From NCBI GenBank assembly GCA_022822575.1, contig JAJEBJ010000408.1:1-11877 (forward strand): 11,877 bases of DNA, written 5' to 3'. The notes beneath the pieces were generated by a model that worked only from the letters and a program-made list of their open reading frames with translations, was not told the DNA's origin and did no database searches. This DNA is from Alphaproteobacteria bacterium. Its GTDB lineage: Bacteria > Pseudomonadota > Alphaproteobacteria > SP197. Shown here in pieces: positions 7,015 through 11,877 of the stretch (positions within the stretch are counted from its first letter, which is position 1; each line of letters opens with the position of its first letter). The position numbers were made by a program, and so were the translations under genes.

Positions 7015-7055
7015 CGGCAACGGCGAAGCAACTCTCATCTGACTTTGCGTTGCCG
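7015..7055. terminator. Hairpin between converging PhyH and 62-codon genes
   Basis: CGGCAACG (7015-7022) pairs perfectly with CGTTGCCG (7048-7055). After one bulged G the stem continues with five more pairs (CGAAG against CTTTG), leaving a 14-nt loop. It lies 13 nt after the dioxygenase stop and 13 nt after the stop of the opposing small gene, so it could stop transcription from both sides. No T run follows on either strand. Confidence 0.4.
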
Positions 7056-7067
7056 GAACGCCGGCCG

Positions 7068-7256
7068 TCACGAGGGCTCGCCCTCAGGTGTGAGCACCGG
7101 CACCTCCCACAAGTTTCCGGCCTTCACGCCACGGACGAACTGCATTGCGGCAGGTCCCGGCGTTTCCTTCATCAGTCGAATGAGGTCTGGAAGGTCGCCG
7201 GAAACCGTGCCGGCAATTGTCCGGCACACGTGAGTCGTGTCGGGTATCACCGCCAT
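7068..7256 (-). CDS. Hypothetical 62-residue protein downstream of the AOR gene
   Basis: The open frame encodes 62 residues starting MAVIPDTTHVCRTIAG and ending VPVLTPEGEPS. I recognise no family. Residue composition and codon use look genuine, with a predicted helix around DLPDLIRLMKETPG. It lies on the AOR strand, but the strong hairpin at 7291-7324 separates the two, and no clear Shine-Dalgarno sequence precedes the ATG. It could be a small independent gene or the end of a decayed longer one; the frame is closed by a stop upstream of the hairpin, with no other start codon between. Confidence 0.35.
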   Translation of the reverse strand: MAVIPDTTHVCRTIAGTVSGDLPDLIRLMKETPGPAAMQFVRGVKAGNLWEVPVLTPEGEPS

Positions 7257-7290
7257 TTGCCAGAACTGGGAAGTCCGGCTCCCGGAATCA

Positions 7291-7324
7291 GGCGGCCCCT
7301 TCCCGACTTCAGGAAGGGGCCGCC
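7291..7324 (-). terminator. Strong hairpin at the end of the ferredoxin-AOR unit
   Basis: A perfect 13-bp GC-rich stem is formed by GGCGGCCCCTTCC (7291-7303) and GGAAGGGGCCGCC (7312-7324), with an 8-nt loop. It begins 23 nt after the AOR stop codon in the minus-strand direction. The place suggests a transcription terminator or an mRNA 3'-end stabiliser. There is no U tract after it, so intrinsic termination may be weak or may need Rho. Confidence 0.65.
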
Positions 7325-7347
7325 AGGTTCAGCCGATTGTCGGCAGT

Positions 7348-9195
7348 CTACAACCCGAGGCGCGCAATGGTTTCGTTGCTCGGGACACCGTCCGGCGTCC
7401 AGCCGCGAACCTCGTAGTACTCCGGCAGCATGGTCTCGAGACCGTTGACCTTCCCTTCGGCGGGGCCGGTCTTCGCCGCATCCTTGAGGAGACGTGGCGG
7501 CAGATTGTCATCGGCACCGGTGAAACCGGCGGCGATGTTGAACTGCCGCTCAAGGTTCCAGATCCTCTCACCTGTCTCGAGAAGGCGTTCTGCGGTCCAC
7601 TCTCCGTCGCAGGCTGCATCCACCTGTGGCGCGAAGTCCTCGAGGGTCCAGGCGAATGTCGTAAAGACACACATGCCGGTCGAGTCGACCGCCGCCGTGG
7701 CATCCTGGAAGGCGCGCACCAGACCCGCCTTGCCATCGGCCACCAGGGGATCGGTCTTCTCGGGGATGCCGAGGATTTCCGACGCCACCGTGTAGCTTCT
7801 GAGATGGCAGGCGCCGCGGTTGGACGTGGCATAAGTCAGTCCCATGCCCTGGATTCCGCGGCTGTCATAGGCCGGGAACTCCTGGCCCTTGACGGACATC
7901 GAAAGTTCGGGCCTGCCGTGTTTCTCGCACAGCAGCTTCGAACCAAGACCGATCTCGGCGCCAAAACCCTCACCCTTGCCGGTCAGTTCCGCCACCTTGC
8001 AGAGCGCCTCGGCATTGCCGAAGTTGAGTTCGATTCCATCGGTGTCATCGGTGGAGATCACACCTTCCTCGAACAGTTCCATGGCGGAACCGACCGTGGC
8101 GCCGAACGAAATGGGATCGAGCCCCTGTTCGTTGCAGATGAAGTTGGCGAATGTGAGTGCTTCCAGATCGTCAACACCGGTGGCTGCGCCCAGGGCCCAG
8201 GCAGCCTCATATTCGAGACCACCCGAGATGATCTGGTACTCGGGCCGTTCGGCAACCGAAAAGTGAGTCCGGTCGATCTCGGAGACCCGGCCACAGGCAA
8301 TGGTGCAGCCGAAGCAGGCCGCGTTGGTGACAAGGTTCTTCTTGCCATCCGTCTCCCGCACCTCGGCCATGGCCTCCGCCGAAATGTTGTTGGCGCCCTC
8401 GAACTGGACATCACGGTGATTGCGCGTCGGCAGGGCTCCAGTCTCGTTGATCACGTTCATGAGAACCTGGGTTCCCATGGCAGGCAGCCCCTGCCCGGTG
8501 ACCGGGTTGTCGGCAAGCACCTTCTTGGCCGCGGCGGTCGCTTCCATGAAGCGGCGTGGGTCCTTGACGCTGACGCCCAGTGTGCCGCGGATCGCAACCG
8601 CCTTGAGGTTCTTGGAACCCATCACCGTACCCACGCCCGAACGGCCTGCCGCCCGGTGCATGTCGTTCACGACACAGGCGTACTTGACGCCCTTTTCGCC
8701 CGAGACGCCGATCGAAGCGACCCGGATCAGTGGATCTCCATGGTCGTGCTTGATGGCTTCTTCGGTATCCCAGACCGATGTTCCCCAGTGCTTCGAGGCA
8801 TCGACAAGACGGGCAGCCCCGTCAAGCACCAGGAGGTAGACCGGTGTCGGCGACTTGCCTTCGAAAATGATCATGTCCCAGCCGGCATTCTTCATCTCGT
8901 TGCCGAAGAATCCACCGGAATTGGAACAGGCGATGGCGCCTGTCAGGGCGCCCTTGGTCACCACTGAATAGCGGCCCGCCGTCGACGCGCAGGTCCCGGT
9001 CAGGGGGCCTGTCGTCATGATGAGCTTGTTCTCCGGCGACAGGGGGTCGACCTTGGGATCGATCTCCTCGGAGAGATACTTGGTCGCAAGACCGCGCTGA
9101 CCGAGGTAGGCCTGCGCCCACTCCATGTTGAGAGGCTCACTCTCGCAGGTGCCTTCAGAAAGGTTGACCCGCAGTAACTTTCCAGCCCATGCCAT
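7348..9195 (-). CDS. Tungsten-type aldehyde:ferredoxin oxidoreductase (AOR family)
   Basis: This 615-residue protein matches AOR enzymes along its full length; the Pyrococcus furiosus AOR is about 605 residues. The family oxidises aldehydes to carboxylic acids at a tungsten bis-pyranopterin site and passes electrons to ferredoxin. Cluster ligands are Cys294, Cys297 and Cys301 (CFGCTIAC) plus Cys509 in DSTGMC, the same spacing as the Pyrococcus enzyme. Other family signatures are AGRSGVGTVMGSKNLKA (about 183-199), GLEYE (326-330), and SRGIQGMGLTYATSNRG with His464 shortly after. The N-terminal GKLLRVNLSEG is also typical. GGGGAGG lies 8 nt before the ATG, right after the ferredoxin stop, with 14 nt between the genes, so the two form an operon. 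Whether it uses W or Mo, and which aldehyde, cannot be read from the sequence. Confidence 0.94.
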   Translation of the reverse strand: MAWAGKLLRVNLSEGTCESEPLNMEWAQAYLGQRGLATKYLSEEIDPKVDPLSPENKLIMTTGPLTGTCASTAGRYSVVTKGALTGAIACSNSGGFFGNEMKNAGWDMIIFEGKSPTPVYLLVLDGAARLVDASKHWGTSVWDTEEAIKHDHGDPLIRVASIGVSGEKGVKYACVVNDMHRAAGRSGVGTVMGSKNLKAVAIRGTLGVSVKDPRRFMEATAAAKKVLADNPVTGQGLPAMGTQVLMNVINETGALPTRNHRDVQFEGANNISAEAMAEVRETDGKKNLVTNAACFGCTIACGRVSEIDRTHFSVAERPEYQIISGGLEYEAAWALGAATGVDDLEALTFANFICNEQGLDPISFGATVGSAMELFEEGVISTDDTDGIELNFGNAEALCKVAELTGKGEGFGAEIGLGSKLLCEKHGRPELSMSVKGQEFPAYDSRGIQGMGLTYATSNRGACHLRSYTVASEILGIPEKTDPLVADGKAGLVRAFQDATAAVDSTGMCVFTTFAWTLEDFAPQVDAACDGEWTAERLLETGERIWNLERQFNIAAGFTGADDNLPPRLLKDAAKTGPAEGKVNGLETMLPEYYEVRGWTPDGVPSNETIARLGL

Positions 9196-9209
9196 TGTGC
9201 GTTCCTCCC

Positions 9210-9683
9210 CTAGGCCTGCGCCGCAGCGTCGGCCACGGCGGCCGAGGCGCGCATCTTGTCAAGACCGGTCCAGTTGGCATCAACATAGGTGATGGCTTCG
9301 GTTGGACACGCCTTGGCGCATTCCGGATCGCCACCACACAGATCGCACTTGATCACCTTGCCGGTCGACTGGTTGTAGTTGATGGTGCCGAACGGGCACG
9401 CGATTGTGCATACCTTGCAGCCGACACACAGAGCGTCGCTCACCACCTTGGCTCCGGTATCGCGGTCAACCGAAATGGCGTTTGTCGGGCAGGCCTCGGC
9501 GCACCAGGCCTCATCACACTGCGTACAGGTATAGGGAACGAAGCGTCCCTTCCCTTCGAAGTTGAAGACCTTGATCCTCGATTTGGAAGGGTTGAACGCC
9601 CCTTCATTGTCAAGCGAACAGGCCAGTTCGCACTGAAGGCAGCCTGTACACTTGTTCGGATCGATGGACAGAGATTTCTGCAT
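9210..9683 (-). CDS. Ferredoxin-like electron-transfer subunit with four [4Fe-4S] sites
   Basis: This 157-residue protein contains 16 cysteines arranged for four [4Fe-4S] clusters: Cys12/15/18/22, 53/56/61/65, 86/89/92/96 and 113/116/122/126. Several are followed by Pro (ACPTNAI, ACPFGTI, ACPTEAI), as in bacterial polyferredoxins. Such subunits (DMSO reductase B-like or AorA-like) carry electrons from a catalytic subunit. It lies 14 nt upstream of the AOR gene on the same strand and is the likely electron acceptor or subunit of that enzyme. A longer in-frame start at 9758 exists, but GGGAGG 8 nt before ATG 9683 and the start of the first cluster motif favour the shorter form. The last 20 residues are Ala-rich and probably flexible. 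There is no Tat signal, so it should be cytoplasmic. Confidence 0.92.
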   Translation of the reverse strand: MQKSLSIDPNKCTGCLQCELACSLDNEGAFNPSKSRIKVFNFEGKGRFVPYTCTQCDEAWCAEACPTNAISVDRDTGAKVVSDALCVGCKVCTIACPFGTINYNQSTGKVIKCDLCGGDPECAKACPTEAITYVDANWTGLDKMRASAAVADAAAQA

Positions 9684-9747
9684 CAATTGAGCCTCCCATG
9701 AGCCGATACCGAAACACCAGGAAACGGTAACGCCCTGGCAGGGGAAC

Positions 9748-9771
9748 TGCAAATACAATCATCTACTTGCA
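9748..9771. promoter_or_regulatory. Operator-like inverted repeat upstream of the ferredoxin-AOR unit
   Basis: TGCAAATA (9748-9755) and TACTTGCA (9764-9771) form an inverted repeat with 7 of 8 positions matched and an 8-nt spacer. It lies in the 130-nt gap between the DUF1636 and ferredoxin genes, about 65 nt before the ferredoxin ATG. The flank is AT-richer than its surroundings, as expected for a promoter, but I cannot place confident -35 and -10 boxes. A second short palindrome, GGAA-CTA-TTCC, lies at 9777-9787. Confidence 0.35.
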
Positions 9772-9813
9772 ACTCGGAACTATTCCTAATTGGAGTCCTG
9801 GGTACCAACCATG

Positions 9814-10203
9814 TCATCTGCGGCGGCGTGTTGTGCCCGGAACCAGGGGACGCGTCTCGACAGCACTGCATGAGACGACACCGTCGGGCGACTGGTCGTA
9901 GGCGTGGAGCATGTCGAGAAGTGCCCTTGCGGTGTCGTGATCGGGGGACATCCTGGTTGCCAGCAGCGGTGGCTTGCCTCGTTGCATCGCCACCGCATTG
10001 CAGGCATCAGGACAATGGGTGAGGCACACGATCGGATGAATGCGCTCCCTTTCCCCGGGCGATGCAATGGCGCGGGCAATGTCGTGGAGTCGCTTTCCCG
10101 GAAGGTCGTCACCGTCCGGCATGGCATCGAGCGCTCTCCAGCGGCAGGTCACGCAGATGCGCAGACTCGCCGCTCGGACACCTCTCGATCCACGTTTGCG
10201 CAT
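9814..10203 (-). CDS. DUF1636 family Cys-rich (predicted metal-binding) protein
   Basis: This 129-residue protein matches the DUF1636/COG5469 pattern as I know it. It has an N-terminal ICVTC (Cys17, Cys20), then CLTHCPDAC (Cys60, Cys64, Cys68), and a C-terminal segment in which YDQSPDGVV is characteristic. The family is annotated as predicted metal-binding and resembles thioredoxin-like [2Fe-2S] ferredoxins. The biochemical role is not established. ATG 10203 is chosen because GGAG lies 9 nt upstream and the longer frame to 10341 would run into the divergent M81 gene. The tail is unusually basic (TTRRRR). It is divergent from the M81 gene by 91 nt and 130 nt upstream of the ferredoxin gene on the same strand, so cotranscription with the AOR unit is possible but not shown. 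Confidence 0.78.
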   Translation of the reverse strand: MRKRGSRGVRAASLRICVTCRWRALDAMPDGDDLPGKRLHDIARAIASPGERERIHPIVCLTHCPDACNAVAMQRGKPPLLATRMSPDHDTARALLDMLHAYDQSPDGVVSCSAVETRPLVPGTTRRRR

Positions 10204-10240
10204 GGTGCCAGTCTCCGCGTGATCGTCATCGGACGCGGTT

Positions 10241-10268
10241 TTGACACAATCCGCCTCGCTGCGATAGT
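10241..10268 (+). promoter_or_regulatory. Sigma-70-like promoter for the M81 peptidase gene
   Basis: A perfect -35 TTGACA (10241-10246) is followed after 16 nt by GATAGT (10263-10268), which matches TATAAT at 4 of 6 positions. The predicted start would lie near 10275, about 20 nt before the ATG, with GGGAG at 10283-10287 within the leader. Confidence 0.55.
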
Positions 10269-10294
10269 TGGGACAACAAATCGGGAGATCAGCC

Positions 10295-11791
10295 ATGACG
10301 AGGCGTGCTGTCGTCGCCATGATGGAACACGAAACCAACACCTTCTCACCGGTGCCGACGCCGCTTTCCCGCTTCGGCTCGCCTGACGTTCCGACGGGCC
10401 CGGAAGTTTATCGGCGCTTCAAGGGAACCGGGACCGGAATTGGCGCCTTCCTTGACGTCGCCGATGAGGCCGGCATGGAAGTTGTCACACCAATCGCCGG
10501 CAACGCCGCCCCTTCAGGCCCGGTCGAGAAACACGCCTACAGCGTGATGTGCGACGCCATCCTGGAAGCCGTTCAGGCCGGCTGCGACGTCTGTTTCCTC
10601 GATCTCCACGGGGCCATGGTCACCGAAACGACCGATGATGGTGAGGGCGGTCTTCTGAAACGCATCCGTAGTATCGCTCCGGATCTTCCCATTGCCATCA
10701 GTCTCGACCTTCACGCCAACATCACACCTGAAATCGTCGACAACACGGACGTGATTGTCGGCTACAAGACCTATCCGCATCTCGACATGTACGAGGCCGG
10801 CCATCACGCCGGGCGCATCATGGTGGACGCCCTCGACAGGCGGGTGACCCCGGTGATGGCATGGGGACAGCGCCCCATTCTCGCCCAGACCCTGCGCATG
10901 GGGCATGACGATGAACCCATGGGATCGATGATCGCCATGGCCCGCCAGGCCGAAGAGGCCGGACTGCTTGCCGTGAGCGTCTTCGGCGGCTTTCCCCTGG
11001 CCGACTTCCACAACGCCGGGCTCTCCGTCGTGACGGTGGCCGATGGCGACCGTGGCGAGGCTCAGGCGACCGCCGAGCGCCTGCTCGGAGAAGCGTGGCG
11101 GCGCCGCGAAGAGTGGCTTTTCGAGGCCGAACCACTGGAGCACACCGTGGCCCGTGCCGGACAGATGGAGGAAGGCCCGGTCATTCTCCTCGATCATGCC
11201 GACAATGCCGCTTCCGGCGGAACACAGGATACGGTCGCCGTCCTGCGGGAGGTCATGCGCCAGGGGCTTGAGAATGTCGCCATGTTCGGCATCTGCGACG
11301 AAGCGGCAATCGATGCCATGACAGCGGCCGGAGTCGGCAGCGAGGTCACGGTCGAGCTTGGCGGCAAGATCGACATGCCCGAAATCGGCAGAGTGGGAGA
11401 ACCGCTCGTCGTGACGGGGAAGGTCCGCTCCCTCACCGATGGCGATTTCACCGTCACGGTGCCGATGGGCCGCGGAACGACGATGTCCATGGGACGATCC
11501 GGCGTTCTCCAGACCGGCAACGTCGAGATCGTCGTCGTCTCGCGCCAGACAGAGCCCTACGATCCGGGATGCCTGCGCAGCGTCGGGATCGAGCCCCTCC
11601 ACAAGCGCTACATCATCCTCAAGTCACGCATCCACTTCCGGGCAGGATTCAGCGACATCGCCACCGCCGAAGTTCCCTGCAACGGTGTCGGCGTGACGAG
11701 CAGCGACAACAGTCTCTTCACTTTCCGCAAGGTGCGACGCCCCATTTTCCCCCTCGACCCTGACTGCCCTGAAAGGCCCAACTACGCCTGA
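10295..11791 (+). CDS. M81 family metallopeptidase (MlrC/microcystinase C-like)
   Basis: This 498-residue protein has both M81 domains: the N-terminal DUF1485 catalytic domain and the C-terminal MlrC domain. The zinc ligands fit Asp138 and His140 in SLDLHANIT and His162 in TYPHLDMYE, corresponding to the Asp-His-His set of MlrC. The N-terminal MMEHETNTFSP, FLDLHGAM at 101-108, FGGFPLADFHNAG and DHADNAASGGTQD are family hallmarks. MlrC cleaves linearised microcystin fragments, but most family members occur in organisms with no link to microcystin and probably act on other small peptides or amides, so I give no gene symbol. There is no signal peptide, so it should be cytoplasmic. The start has GGGAG 7 nt upstream; an upstream in-frame start at 10268 would fall inside the promoter. 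No other gene follows on this strand in the window. Confidence 0.92.
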   Translation: MTRRAVVAMMEHETNTFSPVPTPLSRFGSPDVPTGPEVYRRFKGTGTGIGAFLDVADEAGMEVVTPIAGNAAPSGPVEKHAYSVMCDAILEAVQAGCDVCFLDLHGAMVTETTDDGEGGLLKRIRSIAPDLPIAISLDLHANITPEIVDNTDVIVGYKTYPHLDMYEAGHHAGRIMVDALDRRVTPVMAWGQRPILAQTLRMGHDDEPMGSMIAMARQAEEAGLLAVSVFGGFPLADFHNAGLSVVTVADGDRGEAQATAERLLGEAWRRREEWLFEAEPLEHTVARAGQMEEGPVILLDHADNAASGGTQDTVAVLREVMRQGLENVAMFGICDEAAIDAMTAAGVGSEVTVELGGKIDMPEIGRVGEPLVVTGKVRSLTDGDFTVTVPMGRGTTMSMGRSGVLQTGNVEIVVVSRQTEPYDPGCLRSVGIEPLHKRYIILKSRIHFRAGFSDIATAEVPCNGVGVTSSDNSLFTFRKVRRPIFPLDPDCPERPNYA

Positions 11792-11816
11792 CGGTTAGAG
11801 CCGAGAAACCATGTGC

Positions 11817-11843
11817 GCGTACATTCAAGTGACAAATGTACGC
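11817..11843. repeat. Perfect 9-bp inverted repeat after the M81 gene
   Basis: GCGTACATT (11817-11825) and AATGTACGC (11835-11843) are exact reverse complements around a 9-nt spacer. It lies 25 nt after the stop of the M81 gene. It could be a terminator stem lacking a T run, or an operator for the next gene beyond the window edge; the AT-rich inner half and modest stem make the second at least as likely. Confidence 0.45.
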
Positions 11844-11877
11844 TTCAGGGCAGCTCCTGTACTCGGGCTGGCATATC

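Noticed and set aside
7237..8967. 576-codon open frame on the plus strand opposite the AOR gene
   Set aside because: The minus strand encodes a full AOR with all cluster cysteines; long antisense frames are common in GC-rich genes, and this one has no recognisable family.
10514..11602. 362-codon open frame on the minus strand opposite the M81 gene
   Set aside because: His- and Asp-rich shadow of a clear M81 peptidase with intact zinc ligands.
11811..11877. Open frame from ATG 11811 running off the window (22 codons)
   Set aside because: It crosses the perfect palindrome, has no Shine-Dalgarno sequence, and is too short to judge.

Overview
The window is GC-rich chromosomal DNA that looks alphaproteobacterial. 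This is inferred from the form of the NAD kinase, the codon use, and the gene mix of M81 peptidase, PhyH dioxygenase, DUF1636, CocE-type hydrolase and BASS transporter. Genes are densely packed on both strands. I see no transposase, integrase, CRISPR array or rRNA. The only RNA gene is a tRNA-Ser(UGA).

Layout. (1) 2-1512, plus strand: the 3' part of an NAD kinase gene, overlapping by 4 nt a zinc-dependent succinylglutamate desuccinylase/aspartoacylase-type gene. (2) 1514-2057, minus strand: a two-gene unit of a MoaD/ThiS-type sulfur carrier ending in Gly-Gly and a small uncharacterised protein ending in Gly-Gly-Gly. It converges on the deacylase gene with only 1 nt between the stops. (3) 2188-3166, plus strand: a BASS-family Na+-coupled transporter, then tRNA-Ser with an encoded CCA. 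(4) 3306-5054, minus strand: a CocE/NonD-type alpha/beta hydrolase with a complete catalytic triad and an operator-like palindrome upstream. (5) 5258-7001, plus strand: a YjlB-like cupin with a TTG start, then a PhyH-type Fe(II)/2-oxoglutarate dioxygenase, separated by about 300 nt with little coding evidence. (6) 7068-10203, minus strand, in transcription order: a DUF1636 Cys-rich protein, a ferredoxin with four [4Fe-4S] clusters, a tungsten-type aldehyde:ferredoxin oxidoreductase (AOR), a strong hairpin, and a 62-codon hypothetical gene. (7) 10295-11791, plus strand: an M81/MlrC metallopeptidase with a good sigma-70-like promoter, divergent from the DUF1636 gene.

How it may fit together. 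The clearest functional unit is ferredoxin plus AOR, which would oxidise an aldehyde to an acid and pass electrons to an iron-sulfur carrier. The MoaD-like protein about 5 kb away could supply dithiolene sulfur for the pterin cofactor of this enzyme; that link is inference. The other genes (deacylase, transporter, CocE hydrolase, cupin, dioxygenase, M81 peptidase) look like separately transcribed accessory catabolic functions. I found no clear new defence or mobile system. The most interesting points are the MoaD plus GGG-tailed protein pair, the AOR/four-cluster ferredoxin unit with no visible FAD subunit, and several palindromes lying where operators would be.
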